Assembly (NCBI GenBank): GCA_024694565.1
Contig: JAILJR010000230.1
Coordinates: 18,875 to 82,874, forward strand
Length of the DNA stretch: 64,000 nucleotides
Direction: 5' to 3'
Origin: Butyrivibrio sp.
Lineage (GTDB): Bacteria > Bacillota > Clostridia > Lachnospirales > Lachnospiraceae
The notes under the pieces are model-generated. The model saw only the letters and a list, made by a program, of their open reading frames with translations, was not told the origin of the DNA and ran no database searches. Below are positions 1 through 9,016 of the stretch, one piece after another. A program made the position numbers and the translations under genes. The stretch's first letter is position 1. Each line of letters starts with the position of its first letter.

Positions 1-803
1 TTAGAAAAGTTCCAAAGGCTGAAATTGATAAGATGGTTAGAGATGCTGCTAAGATCCTTGACCTTGAGAAGCTCCTTGATCGTAAGCCTAAGGCTCTTTC
101 AGGTGGACAGAGACAGCGTGTTGCTATGGGACGTGCTATCGTTCGTAATCCTAAGGTATTCCTTATGGACGAGCCTCTTTCAAACCTGGATGCTAAGCTC
201 CGTGTTCAGATGAGAACTGAGATTGCTAAGCTTCACCAGAGACTTGGCACAACAATCATCTACGTTACACATGACCAGACAGAGGCTATGACTCTTGGTA
301 CCAGGATCGTTGTTATGAAGGATGGTGTTGTTCAGCAGGTTGACACACCTCAGAACCTCTATGAGAAGCCAGGCAACCTCTTTGTTGCAGGATTCATGGG
401 ATCACCTCAGATGAACTTCCTTGATGCTCAGGTTGAGGTTAGCGGAGACAAGGCTTGCCTTAAGATTGCAGGTCAGTCAATCGAGCTTCCTCCTGCAAAG
501 GCTAAGAAGCTTATCGATGGCGGTTACAACGGAAAGACTGTTACATTCGGTATTCGTCCTGAGGATGTTGATGATTCTGAGATGGTTGTTAACACATCCA
601 AGGCTGTATTTGAGTCAACAATCAACGTTTACGAGCTTCTCGGTGCAGAGGTTTATCTGTACTTTGATCTTGCTGAGTTCCCGATCACTGCAAGAGTTGA
701 TTCCCGTACAACAGCAAGACCTGGCGACAAGGTTAAGTTTGCTTTCGATGTTGAGAAGATTCACGTATTCGACAAAGAGACAGAGAAGACAATTACAAAC
801 TAA
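1..803 (+). CDS. Sugar ABC transporter ATP-binding protein (MsmX/UgpC type), 5' truncated by window
   Basis: The reading frame is open from base 3, so the gene starts before the window; the track's ATG at 33 is internal. What remains is the second half of the nucleotide-binding domain: the LSGGQRQRVA signature, Walker B (VFLMDEPLSNLDA), D-loop and H-loop (YVTHDQTEAMTL). A C-terminal OB-fold (TOBE-like) regulatory domain follows, typical of the MsmX/UgpC/MalK family. These ATPases energise uptake of oligosaccharides or glycerol phosphate and may serve several permeases, so the substrate cannot be told here. Codon use is strongly biased towards GCT, CTT and GTT, which suggests high expression. 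A good terminator follows directly. Confidence 0.93.
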   Translation, partial: RKVPKAEIDKMVRDAAKILDLEKLLDRKPKALSGGQRQRVAMGRAIVRNPKVFLMDEPLSNLDAKLRVQMRTEIAKLHQRLGTTIIYVTHDQTEAMTLGTRIVVMKDGVVQQVDTPQNLYEKPGNLFVAGFMGSPQMNFLDAQVEVSGDKACLKIAGQSIELPPAKAKKLIDGGYNGKTVTFGIRPEDVDDSEMVVNTSKAVFESTINVYELLGAEVYLYFDLAEFPITARVDSRTTARPGDKVKFAFDVEKIHVFDKETEKTITN

Positions 804-817
804 GCTTTCAATTATTC

Positions 818-846
818 AGAGCTGCGCACTTTGCGCAGCTCTTTTT
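818..846 (+). terminator. Intrinsic terminator after ABC ATPase
   Basis: An 11-bp perfect stem (AGAGCTGCGCA / TGCGCAGCTCT) with a 3-nt loop runs directly into TTTTT. Confidence 0.9.
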
Positions 847-900
847 GCGTGATATACTCAGAATGAAGGTATTTCACTAGTGAAAGGGGTAAAGGAAAAC

Positions 901-1992
901 ATGATTTCTACGCATACGATAAAGACCTGCATTGATGAACTTGGTTCAATTACTAAAGTGGATCTATGCGTCCTGGACCTGTCGGGAGAGGTAGTTGCAC
1001 AGACTAGCGACAAGAGCTTCATGGATGTATCGATCATCACGAGCTTTGCAAATTCTCCGGTGGATTCACAGGTGATAGGTGATGTTCACCTGTTTAAGGT
1101 GCTTGATGAAGGTGACCCGGCATATGTGCTTCTTGCAAGGGGAGACTCGGAACACGCATATATGGTAGGAAAGATAGGTGTCAGTCAGCTTCAGAACCTG
1201 ATAATTGCCTACAAAGAGAAATTTGACAAAAACAATTTTTTCCAGAATCTTCTTTTGGACAACATGCTTCTTATCGACGTCTATAACAGGGCAAGAAAGT
1301 TAAAGATAGAAGTGACTGCACCAAGGGTAATAATTCTCGTGGAGACCAAAAACTCCAGAGATAACACAGCCAGAGAGTTTCTCAGCGGCATGTTTGGAAG
1401 TCATTCAGGGGATTTTGTCACAGCGGTCGATGAGAATAGTGTGATACTGATAAAGACACTCTCAAAGGGACAGTCCTATGAGGAAGTTCAGAAAATAGCG
1501 ACTACCATTGCTGATATGATGAACATGGAGGCAATGCTGAATGTCCGTGTCTCCTATGGTGCTATTGTCAATGAGCTCAAGGATCTGAGCAAATCCTTTA
1601 AGGAAGCAAAGATGGCCCTTGAAGTGGGAAGAATATTCTATGCCGGCAAGAAGGTCAATGCATACAATACACTCGGTATTGGAAGACTTATATATCAGCT
1701 TCCTGAGAGTCTTTGCCGGATATTCATAGATGAAATCTTTGGTGGAAAGGATGTACCGGATGATCTTGATGAGGAGACACTGAACACTATCAATAAGTTC
1801 TTTGAAAACAATCTTAATGTATCTGAAACGTCACGTCAGCTCTTTGTTCACAGAAATACACTTGTGTACAGGATTGAAAAGCTGGAGAAGAGCTGCGGGC
1901 TGGATGTAAGAAAATTCGATGATGCTCTGACTTTCAAGATTGCGCTCATGGTCATAAGCTATATGAAGTATCTGGAAAAAAACAAGACATAA
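901..1992 (+). CDS. PucR/CdaR-type transcriptional regulator
   Basis: A 363-residue protein if read from ATG 901. The track begins at GTG 880, but AAGGGG around 885 sits about ten bases before ATG 901, which is the better start. The C-terminal about 60 residues (SETSRQLFVHRNTLVYRIEKLE) are the PucR/CdaR helix-turn-helix domain (HTH_30 type), and the middle region resembles the associated GGDEF-like fold of that family. These proteins usually activate catabolic genes in response to a metabolite bound by the N-terminal domain. The N-terminal 130 residues are not recognised. Lying after a sugar-transport ATPase, it may control carbohydrate uptake, but the terminator between them means no shared operon. 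No membrane segment is seen. Confidence 0.8.
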   Translation: MISTHTIKTCIDELGSITKVDLCVLDLSGEVVAQTSDKSFMDVSIITSFANSPVDSQVIGDVHLFKVLDEGDPAYVLLARGDSEHAYMVGKIGVSQLQNLIIAYKEKFDKNNFFQNLLLDNMLLIDVYNRARKLKIEVTAPRVIILVETKNSRDNTAREFLSGMFGSHSGDFVTAVDENSVILIKTLSKGQSYEEVQKIATTIADMMNMEAMLNVRVSYGAIVNELKDLSKSFKEAKMALEVGRIFYAGKKVNAYNTLGIGRLIYQLPESLCRIFIDEIFGGKDVPDDLDEETLNTINKFFENNLNVSETSRQLFVHRNTLVYRIEKLEKSCGLDVRKFDDALTFKIALMVISYMKYLEKNKT

Positions 1993-1994
1993 TA

Positions 1995-2176
1995 ATAGCG
2001 GCCCTGTAAAGGATGCATGTACGTCCATCAGGTAAGAGCAGGCTACCTTACAACACATGAAAGATTCTACTTAGTGCTGCTTCGTTCCCGACCTGACACG
2101 GTTCGCAGATTTCCATTGCATAAGACCCGATTCCTACACAAGGATGGACTGCTACATACACCCTTTACAAAACTGC
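1995..2176 (-). ncRNA. ffs: Signal recognition particle RNA (4.5S/SRP)
   Basis: On the minus strand the conserved SRP helix-8 sequence GTCAGGTCGGGAACGAAGCA is present. The flanks fold back on each other over about 170 nt, for example TGTAAAGG with CCTTTACA, GTCCATC with GATGGAC and GGGTCTTA with TAAGGTAGCCT, giving the long rod of an SRP RNA. It is longer than the about 100-nt minimal bacterial type. It binds Ffh and targets membrane proteins. The 3' end is placed near 1995, ahead of a U-rich stretch at about 1984-1976; both ends are approximate. Translated ORFs across this span are spurious. Confidence 0.85.
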
Positions 2177-2182
2177 TATATA

Positions 2183-2211
2183 ACTATACTTATTTTTTGC
2201 GGATATGTCAA
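2183..2211 (-). promoter_or_regulatory. Sigma-A promoter of SRP RNA
   Basis: Minus strand TTGACA (2211-2206), 17-bp spacer, TATAGT (2188-2183). This predicts a start near 2176, where the SRP fold begins. The -35 box lies inside the first codons of tadA on the other strand. Confidence 0.85.
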
Positions 2212-2735
2212 ATATGAAGACAGAAAAATTTAATGAAGATGAAAAAAAAGATATAAAATACATGCGTGCAGCGCTGGCACAGGCAAAAAAAGCCTACCGG
2301 CTCGGGGAGGTTCCGATTGGCTGTGTGATAGTCTATGAAGACCGGATAATAGGTCGTGGCTATAATAGAAGGAACACGGATAAGTCGCCTCTTGCCCATG
2401 CCGAGATAACAGCGATTAAAAGGGCCGGCAAGGTCATAAAGGACTGGAGGCTTGAGGGGTGCACTCTCTATGTGACGCTTGAGCCCTGTCAGATGTGCGC
2501 CGGTGCTATCGTACAGGCCAGAATCCCTGTTGTTGTGATGGCAGCTGAGAATCCCAAGGCCGGATGTGCGGGATCAGTAATGGATATACTGGAAAACCCG
2601 GAGTTTAATCATCAGGTAGAGGTCAGACGGGGAGTTCTTAAGGATGAGTGCAGTATGCTTTTAAAGAAATTCTTTTTGGAACTGAGGATAAGGAATAAAG
2701 CAGAGAAGGAAAAGAAAAGCAGTGCCACGGAATAA
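2205..2735 (+). CDS. tadA: tRNA-specific adenosine deaminase
   Basis: TadA converts A34 to inosine in tRNA-Arg(ACG). The 176-residue protein carries the cytidine/deoxycytidylate deaminase zinc site: H65-A-E67 (E67 is the proton shuttle) and P94-C95-Q-M-C98. The C-terminal region (ENPKAGCAGSVMDIL) is typical of TadA. The N-terminus is ambiguous: ATG 2205, 2214 or 2262 are all possible, none with a strong ribosome binding site, and residues before about 18 do not match the family core. The gene begins over the divergent SRP promoter. Its 3' end overlaps the start of the next gene by 14 bases. Confidence 0.95.
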   Translation: MSNMKTEKFNEDEKKDIKYMRAALAQAKKAYRLGEVPIGCVIVYEDRIIGRGYNRRNTDKSPLAHAEITAIKRAGKVIKDWRLEGCTLYVTLEPCQMCAGAIVQARIPVVVMAAENPKAGCAGSVMDILENPEFNHQVEVRRGVLKDECSMLLKKFFLELRIRNKAEKEKKSSATE

Positions 2736-4275
2736 GAAAATAATAGCGTTCCTGTCATCGATACTTCTTTTGATGCTGACAGTATCCTGCGGACGGGACG
2801 TTTATATGCCTTTTATGAATAATGAGGCTGCAAGGGGGATTGATTTCAGCAGGGATCCGGTCACAATAACCTATCTCACAATCGGTGATAAGCCTTCCAA
2901 CGGCATGACGGAAAAGGCAATTGAAAGGCTCAACAGGATACTTACAAAGCGCCTGAACGCAAAGCTGGATATTTACTTTATTGGCTGGTCGGACTATCTG
3001 AGTAATTATAAAAGCGTCCTGGAATCCGATGAGATAGAGCTGGATCTTGTGGGAACAAGCGCTGACTGGCTCAGTGCCTGGCAGCTGGCAATAAACGGAA
3101 GCTTTATGCCGCTTTCCGAGGATATGTTAAGGAACTACTGCGGCATCACTTTCACTAATGTCACTGCAGCTGAGTGGCAGAGCTGTTCCTATCAGGGAAA
3201 TATATATTTTATCCCTGAAAACGAATATACGCAGTGGACTAATCACGGATTTGCATATAGAAAGGACATTGCTTCAAGGGCAGGGCTTGATGAGGTATCA
3301 TCATTCGACGATATGGACAGGTATTTTGAGTATGTGACGAGATTTCGTCCTGAGATGATACCCTGGGATATAAGCGAAGGAAATACCAATACCGCTATCG
3401 GCTATATTATGTCGAACAGCTCCTATGCGCCAATATATGAACTGTCAGCTTACGGAATCTGGGGGGAATATGCTGATAACAAGGGAAAGATTGTCTCTCC
3501 ATATTATGTTGGGAATGAATTAGTTGAATATGCAAGGCTCATGAAGAAGTGGAATGATATTGGTGTGTGGAGGGAGGATCTGTCACTTGCCGAGGACAAT
3601 GATGCTGCCTTCTACAGAGGAGGTACAAGCGTTGTTCAGGACCATACGGAGAATTATTACAAATCTATAAGTCCTCAGATGAAGATTGCAATGCCGGAAA
3701 CTGAGCTTGGTTTTTTCTGGTTCGGAAAAGAGAGCGGCAATTTAATGAAGATCAGTAATCTACACGGAGCTATGGCTGTCTCGAGAAAATCCAAAAACCC
3801 GGAGAGAGCTCTTATGGTCTATGATCTTCTTCGCAACAATGAAGAGTGCTACAGGCTGCTGCGGTACGGGATTGAGGGAGTGCAGTATGAGCTTACAGAA
3901 GACGGCCTGATGGAAAAGCCAAGTGGATATAACGAAGATGATCAGGGCATAGTCACAAATTTCTGGTGGGGCAGAAGGGATGAGTTTGAAATACCGGATT
4001 CATTTTTTTCCTGGGATGAATACTATGCTCTGACAAACAGCTATGACCATATAGCGAAAAAATATCCCTGGGACGGTGTACCTTTTTCTACGCCTATGAT
4101 AAACAGTGAGGTAGAGCGGATAGCAGCAGTATTTGACCGGTACATGCCTCTTATTTCAACCGGGAAATATGAGGAAGAGCCTGAGGTGATAGTCGAACAG
4201 TTTCGTGAAGATCTCATGAAGGCAGGTATTGAGAGAGTAACCGGTCAGTTGCAGAGAATATATAATTCACAGTAA
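2722..4275 (+). CDS. ABC-type extracellular solute-binding lipoprotein
   Basis: A 517-residue secreted lipoprotein with a basic N-terminus, hydrophobic core and lipobox ending at C23 (LTVSC). The remainder resembles family-1 solute-binding proteins of the LipO/DUF3502 group found with carbohydrate ABC transporters in Clostridia, rich in Trp and Tyr likely to stack on sugars. The start is GTG 2722, preceded by AGAAGGA and overlapping tadA. No permease or ATPase genes adjoin, so it is an orphan binding protein here and the ligand is unknown. The solute-binding assignment is fairly secure; the sugar preference is inferred from the family. Confidence 0.8.
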   Translation: MPRNKKIIAFLSSILLLMLTVSCGRDVYMPFMNNEAARGIDFSRDPVTITYLTIGDKPSNGMTEKAIERLNRILTKRLNAKLDIYFIGWSDYLSNYKSVLESDEIELDLVGTSADWLSAWQLAINGSFMPLSEDMLRNYCGITFTNVTAAEWQSCSYQGNIYFIPENEYTQWTNHGFAYRKDIASRAGLDEVSSFDDMDRYFEYVTRFRPEMIPWDISEGNTNTAIGYIMSNSSYAPIYELSAYGIWGEYADNKGKIVSPYYVGNELVEYARLMKKWNDIGVWREDLSLAEDNDAAFYRGGTSVVQDHTENYYKSISPQMKIAMPETELGFFWFGKESGNLMKISNLHGAMAVSRKSKNPERALMVYDLLRNNEECYRLLRYGIEGVQYELTEDGLMEKPSGYNEDDQGIVTNFWWGRRDEFEIPDSFFSWDEYYALTNSYDHIAKKYPWDGVPFSTPMINSEVERIAAVFDRYMPLISTGKYEEEPEVIVEQFREDLMKAGIERVTGQLQRIYNSQ

Positions 4276-4309
4276 CAGGGTATATATGATAGAATAGCAA
4301 ATAGAATAA

Positions 4310-4325
4310 TTGTATACATGTATGG
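4310..4325 (+). promoter_or_regulatory. Palindromic candidate operator upstream of the aconitase-family gene
   Basis: TTGTATACATGTATGG contains overlapping palindromes (TGTATACA and ATACATGTAT), a pattern like GntR-family operators. It lies 35 bases before the start codon in an otherwise plain AT-rich leader. Confidence 0.3.
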
Positions 4326-4359
4326 CATAAAAGAATAAGAAGGCAGGAGGAATTATTAA

Positions 4360-6651
4360 ATGGTAACCACAATGGACAAGGGATGCTACCTGTTAGATGG
4401 AAGCGTGATCATTCCTGATGACCATGATGCAAAGGCGGCACTGTCATCAAAGGGTGTGGGAGATGTTACAAGGGAAGAGGCAAAAAAGAATACTATTGCC
4501 TATGGAATCCTGAAAAGTCACAACACATCAGGAAATATGGATAAGCTTTGCATAAAATTTGACAAGCTCACTTCGCACGATATTACTTATGTGGGCATCA
4601 TTCAGACAGCGAGAGCTTCAGGACTTGAGAAGTTCCCCATCCCATATGTACTTACCAATTGTCACAACTCTCTGTGTGCTGTTGGCGGTACTATCAATGA
4701 AGATGATCACATGTTCGGACTTACGGCTGCGCAGAAGTATGGCGGAATCTATGTTCCACCTCATCAGGCAGTTATTCATCAGTTTGCAAGAGAGATGATG
4801 ACTGTCGGCGGCGGAATGATCCTTGGATCTGATTCACACACCAGATACGGAGCTCTTGGAACAATGGCAATCGGCGAGGGAGGACCGGAGCTTGTAAAAC
4901 AGCTTCTCAATCAGACCTATGATGTTGACATGCCGGATGTTGTTGCCATTTATCTTGAGGGCGAGCCAAAGCAGGGAGTTGGTCCGCAGGACGTAGCCCT
5001 TGCGATCATCGGCAAAGTATTTGGTGACGGTTATGTGAAGAATAAGGTTATGGAGTTTGTAGGGCCCGGGGTAAAGAGCTTAAGTGCAGACTTCCGTATC
5101 GGAATAGATGTAATGACGACAGAGACAACCTGTCTTTCATCAATATGGGAAACCGATGATGAGATCAAAAAGTACTATGAGATCCACGGAAGAAAAGATG
5201 ACTATAAGGAGCTTAAGCCCGGAAAGACAGCTTACTACGATGGGCTTGTCAGAGTTGATCTTGGCAGCATAAATCCCATGATAGCTATGCCTTTCCATCC
5301 AAGCAATGTCTATGAGATTGCTCAGGTAAATGAAAATGCAGAGGATATTTTTGCAGATGTAGAAAAGAGAGCAAAGGTAAGCTTTGGTGACAAGGTAGAA
5401 TTTTCTCTTATGGACAAGATAAAAGATGGCCGGATAATGGTGGATCAGGGCATAATAGCCGGATGTGCCGGAGGCGGATTCGAAAATATCTGTGCAGCCG
5501 CTGATATCTTAAAGGGAAAATTCATTGGAAACGACAGATTTACCTTAAGCGTATATCCTGCATCTACACCGATATTCATGGAGGTCGTAAAGAACGGTGC
5601 TGCTGCGGCAATTTTAGAGAGCGGTGCTATCCTGAAGACAGCTTTCTGCGGACCATGCTTCGGAGCAGGCGATACACCTGCCAACAATGCCTTCAGTATA
5701 AGGCATTCAACAAGAAACTTCCCCAACAGGGAAGGCTCAAAGGTGCAGAACGGACAGGTTGCCTCAGTGGCACTGATGGATGCAAGATCCATAGCCGCTA
5801 CAGCTGCAAACAAGGGAATACTGACCCCTGCCACAGAGTTTGATGGAACCGTAGGCAGATACGAATACCACTTTGACAGCGAGATCTATAAGAACAGGGT
5901 ATTTGATTCACACGGCGAGGCGGATCCGAATGTCGAGCTGCAGCTGGGCCCCAATATCAAGGACTGGCCAAAGATGTCAGAGCTTCCTGAAAACCTTGTT
6001 CTCAGGGTGGTATCAGAGATACATGACCCGGTGACAACTACTGATGAGCTGATTCCTTCCGGAGAGACCTCATCCTACAGGTCAAATCCTCTTGGCCTTG
6101 CGGAGTTTACTTTATCCAGAAAGGATCCTGAGTACGTGGGACTTGCAAAGGAGATAAGGGCTGCCCAGGAGGCTCTTACAGAGGGTAAGGATCCTGTGGG
6201 TGCATGGCCTGAGCTCAAGGGAGTTCTTGATGTGATAAAGAGTCAGTTCCCTGAGATCTCAAATGAGAATCTCGGATTTGGATCAACCATCTTTGCTGTA
6301 AAGCCGGGAGACGGATCTGCAAGGGAGCAGGCTGCATCCTGCCAGAAGGTACTTGGCGGGTGGGCAAATGTGGCAAACGAGTATGCTACAAAGCGCTACC
6401 GCTCAAATCTTATCAACTGGGGAATGCTGCCGTTTATTATAAAGGACGGAGAGCTTCCGTTTAAGAACAGGGATTACATCTTCCTTCCGGGAATACGGAG
6501 CGAGGTTGAAAAACGGAGCAATGAGATCAGGGCATTTGCAGTTTCAGACGGTAAAATGCAGGAATTTGCACTTTCTCTTGGCAATCTTACAGACGATGAG
6601 AGAAAGATAATTCTGGATGGTTGCCTGATAAACTTCAACCGCGTAAAATAA
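4360..6651 (+). CDS. Aconitase-family hydratase (YbhJ-like / aconitate hydratase)
   Basis: A 763-residue member of the aconitase superfamily. Three cysteines fit the [4Fe-4S] ligands: C369 (AGCAGGG) and C430/C433 (FCGPC), with spacing close to that of aconitases. An N-terminal HNTSG motif, a GSDSHT motif and the C-terminal swivel domain (about residues 580-763) complete the fold. Sequence features ([14 protein letters not shown] and the [10 protein letters not shown] region) resemble the E. coli YbhJ branch more than AcnA or AcnB, so citrate-isocitrate activity is likely but not certain. The start ATG 4360 has AGGAGG nine bases upstream. No citrate synthase or isocitrate dehydrogenase lies nearby. 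Confidence 0.82.
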   Translation: MVTTMDKGCYLLDGSVIIPDDHDAKAALSSKGVGDVTREEAKKNTIAYGILKSHNTSGNMDKLCIKFDKLTSHDITYVGIIQTARASGLEKFPIPYVLTNCHNSLCAVGGTINEDDHMFGLTAAQKYGGIYVPPHQAVIHQFAREMMTVGGGMILGSDSHTRYGALGTMAIGEGGPELVKQLLNQTYDVDMPDVVAIYLEGEPKQGVGPQDVALAIIGKVFGDGYVKNKVMEFVGPGVKSLSADFRIGIDVMTTETTCLSSIWETDDEIKKYYEIHGRKDDYKELKPGKTAYYDGLVRVDLGSINPMIAMPFHPSNVYEIAQVNENAEDIFADVEKRAKVSFGDKVEFSLMDKIKDGRIMVDQGIIAGCAGGGFENICAAADILKGKFIGNDRFTLSVYPASTPIFMEVVKNGAAAAILESGAILKTAFCGPCFGAGDTPANNAFSIRHSTRNFPNREGSKVQNGQVASVALMDARSIAATAANKGILTPATEFDGTVGRYEYHFDSEIYKNRVFDSHGEADPNVELQLGPNIKDWPKMSELPENLVLRVVSEIHDPVTTTDELIPSGETSSYRSNPLGLAEFTLSRKDPEYVGLAKEIRAAQEALTEGKDPVGAWPELKGVLDVIKSQFPEISNENLGFGSTIFAVKPGDGSAREQAASCQKVLGGWANVANEYATKRYRSNLINWGMLPFIIKDGELPFKNRDYIFLPGIRSEVEKRSNEIRAFAVSDGKMQEFALSLGNLTDDERKIILDGCLINFNRVK

Positions 6652-6655
6652 GCAT

Positions 6656-8047
6656 ATGTCATCTTACACATTTTATTTAAAAAAACTTGTTATCATGGGA
6701 CTGTTGTTGTCCCTTAGCGGAAGCGTCGCCTCATGCGGCGCTTCTTCTGCCGAAATACAAACAGAGCACTGGGAGCTTGATGAAAACTTTGAGGGAACGG
6801 AAGTAGAAATTGAAGTTCCAAAGCAGATTCCCGGGATACTCACAGATCAGGTCGGATTTGGTCCGGCTTCTGATAAGGCCTTAGTATTTAAGGGAGAAAA
6901 GCTCCCCGGAAAGTTCTTCATATTGGACAGTGAGAGCGGAGAAACGGTATATACCGGGGAGATAGTCAAATCCTCCTACAATGAAGAACTTGATGAGTAC
7001 GACAATCTGGGATATTTCAGTGATCTGGATAAAAAGGGACGTTATCACGCCTATTCGGATGCACTGGGGGAGTCATATGATTTTTCCATAAGAGACGGCA
7101 TCTATGAGGAACTGACAGATCAGGCATGTAAAATGCTTTTTGACGCCATGGAAAAGGAGTCCGGGCAGAGAGATGTTCGCAAGGATTGCAGGGTAGCAGA
7201 TGCGCTGCTTATGGCATATGAGATGAACAAAGGCGCTTTTTCAGATGATCTTGGGATACAAGAGAGCGGCAATGGGATTCCTGACATCGTTGACAAGGCC
7301 AGGGATGAGGTAAAAGGCCTGCTTTCTGATGACACTTATCCGGAAGATGAAAAATACACGGCAAAGGATGGCCTTTATTTTGCGGCGATCCTTGCAAAGA
7401 TATCGGTGGCTTTCAGTGATCTGGATACGGATTTTTCTGATGATTGTCTGCAGAGAGCACAAAATGCCTGGGATTCCTGCCATGAACATGACGCAGGGGA
7501 TGTGGAAACGGATGAGTTTTATGCTGCTGCACAACTGTATCGCGCCACAGGAGTAACACAGTACCATGATGTCCTTCTGAAGTTTTTTAAAAGGGAGGAC
7601 TTCAGGGAGCTTTTTAACAGTGATGACAATGTATTTATGGGATCAGTCTCGTATCTTTCGATAAGCGGAGATACCGATCTGGAGATATGTAACATGCTTA
7701 TGAAGGCACTGCTCCAAAGAGCTGAAGAGATTGCAGGCAGGGCATCCAATTCAACTTATCTTGTATCCGACCTTGGGCTGGATGACGGATTTGAGAAAAT
7801 GCTTAGTGACATGAAGTGCCTTACAATAACAGATCATGTAATTTATAATCATGAGTACACCACGATAATAGAGGATCACATACACTACCTTATGGGAAGA
7901 AATCCAAAGGCGGTTAATTTTGTGACGAGGGATACCGAAGGAAGCTATGAGAATGCCGGCGAAGAGGGCATAATGGAGGATCCGGAGAAAAATGCGCTCC
8001 TGATTTTTATGCTGAGTATCCTTGCAGGAACGGGCATCGACAACTGA
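6656..8047 (+). CDS. GH9-like lipoprotein lacking the catalytic motif (probable pseudoenzyme)
   Basis: A 463-residue lipoprotein with lipobox Cys at residue 27 (SVASC). An N-terminal Ig-like module (DQVGFGPASDKALVF) matches the CelD-N domain of glycoside hydrolase family 9. The segment SGNGIPDIVDKARDEVKGLL is a clear match to the GH9 (alpha/alpha)6 barrel, as is YLMGRNP near the C-terminus. The catalytic DAGDYG block that should precede the AYE helix is absent (GQRDVRKDCRVAD instead), the PHHR motif is missing, and the terminal NEVA acid motif reads PEKNA. It therefore probably binds sugar or has another role rather than cutting cellulose. It starts five bases after the preceding stop, with no strong RBS of its own. 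Confidence 0.7.
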   Translation: MSSYTFYLKKLVIMGLLLSLSGSVASCGASSAEIQTEHWELDENFEGTEVEIEVPKQIPGILTDQVGFGPASDKALVFKGEKLPGKFFILDSESGETVYTGEIVKSSYNEELDEYDNLGYFSDLDKKGRYHAYSDALGESYDFSIRDGIYEELTDQACKMLFDAMEKESGQRDVRKDCRVADALLMAYEMNKGAFSDDLGIQESGNGIPDIVDKARDEVKGLLSDDTYPEDEKYTAKDGLYFAAILAKISVAFSDLDTDFSDDCLQRAQNAWDSCHEHDAGDVETDEFYAAAQLYRATGVTQYHDVLLKFFKREDFRELFNSDDNVFMGSVSYLSISGDTDLEICNMLMKALLQRAEEIAGRASNSTYLVSDLGLDDGFEKMLSDMKCLTITDHVIYNHEYTTIIEDHIHYLMGRNPKAVNFVTRDTEGSYENAGEEGIMEDPEKNALLIFMLSILAGTGIDN

Positions 8048-8145
8048 TGACAGCGCAGCAGATGGCAATTTAGACAAGTAATAAAGTCGATTTATTTGGT
8101 GACAGTAGCACCGGCATCGACGATTGATTACAACGCGGAAGAAGG
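8031..8145 (+). repeat. Imperfect direct repeat with alternative hairpins
   Basis: About 35 bases spanning the GH9-like stop codon (8031-8065) recur at 8111-8145 with roughly 26 of 35 positions matching, each containing GGCATCGAC. GTCGAT occurs at 8086 and 8147, and either can pair with ATCGAC at 8116; the first option encloses a GGTG/CACC stem. The rest of the 8048-8210 spacer holds nothing recognisable. Confidence 0.45.
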
Positions 8146-8210
8146 AGTCGATACCCGTGTAGCTTTTCTTATTTGCAACAATGCAACTGTGGTGTTAATA
8201 TGGATTGGTC

Positions 8211-9005
8211 ATGAATACAAATATAAATGGACTTAAGATAAATTATATAGAAGAGGGAGAGGGACCTCTCCTTGTGATGCTTCATGGCTGGGGGTCGAAC
8301 TGTGACCTCTTTTCGGGCGTTATAGGTTTTGCCAAAAAGGCATATCACGTTGTCGCAATGGATATGCCCGGATTTGGCAAGAGTGATGAGCCAAAAGAAG
8401 CAATGGATGTGGACGACTATGTGAATTTTGTTCTGGATTTTATCAGACAGCTTTTTCCGAATGAGGACAAGATCATATTTCTTGGGCATTCCATGGGAGG
8501 AAGGATCATCATCAAGCTGGCGTCAGGATTGCATGAGGGCAGGTTCAAGGCACATTTTGCTATTCCGAAGGTAATCCTTACTGATTCTGCAGGTGTGTTG
8601 CCGGTAAGGACAGAAGCGCAGAAAAAGCGTACCAAACGGTATAAGCTTTATAAAAATATCCTGATCAAAACCGGAATTTCAAAGGCCTTTCCAAATACTC
8701 TTGATGCACTTCAAAGGAAATTCGGAAGTGCAGATTACGCGGCGGCTTCTCCTGTGATGAGGCAGAGCCTGGTGAAGGTCGTAAATGAAGATCTGGTGCC
8801 GTATATGCCGCAGGTCACAATGCCGGCTCTTCTGATCTGGGGAGACAAGGATACAGCGACTCCGCTTTCGGATGGAAAAAAGATGGAGGAGCTGATGCCT
8901 GAAGCAGGACTTGCTGTCATAGAGGGGGCGGGACACTACTCATTTATCGACAATCTGTATTTATATAACAAGATTCTGGGAAGCTTCCTGGGAATCTCTA
9001 TGTGA
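8211..9005 (+). CDS. Alpha/beta-hydrolase fold protein
   Basis: A 264-residue protein of the alpha/beta-hydrolase superfamily. The nucleophile elbow is GHSMGG (S94), the acid is in WGDKDTATP (about D214) and the histidine in GAGHYSF (about H242), with an HGWGSN oxyanion-hole motif near residue 25. ATG 8211 is preferred to the track's TTG at 8205. There is no signal peptide, so it acts in the cytoplasm. The closest-looking families are esterases and C-C bond hydrolases; the substrate is unknown. It is followed directly by a MurF-type ligase and ddl and may belong to that cell-envelope operon. Confidence 0.85.
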   Translation: MNTNINGLKINYIEEGEGPLLVMLHGWGSNCDLFSGVIGFAKKAYHVVAMDMPGFGKSDEPKEAMDVDDYVNFVLDFIRQLFPNEDKIIFLGHSMGGRIIIKLASGLHEGRFKAHFAIPKVILTDSAGVLPVRTEAQKKRTKRYKLYKNILIKTGISKAFPNTLDALQRKFGSADYAAASPVMRQSLVKVVNEDLVPYMPQVTMPALLIWGDKDTATPLSDGKKMEELMPEAGLAVIEGAGHYSFIDNLYLYNKILGSFLGISM

Positions 9006-9016
9006 GGTGGCTTTAG

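Noticed and set aside
2017-2217. 66-residue ORF across the tadA upstream region
   Set aside because: The sequence is explained by SRP RNA on the other strand (conserved helix-8 sequence and long-range pairing).
5445-5834. 129-residue minus-strand ORF inside the aconitase-family gene
   Set aside because: It is a shadow of a clear enzyme gene with intact Fe-S motifs; no RBS or domain.
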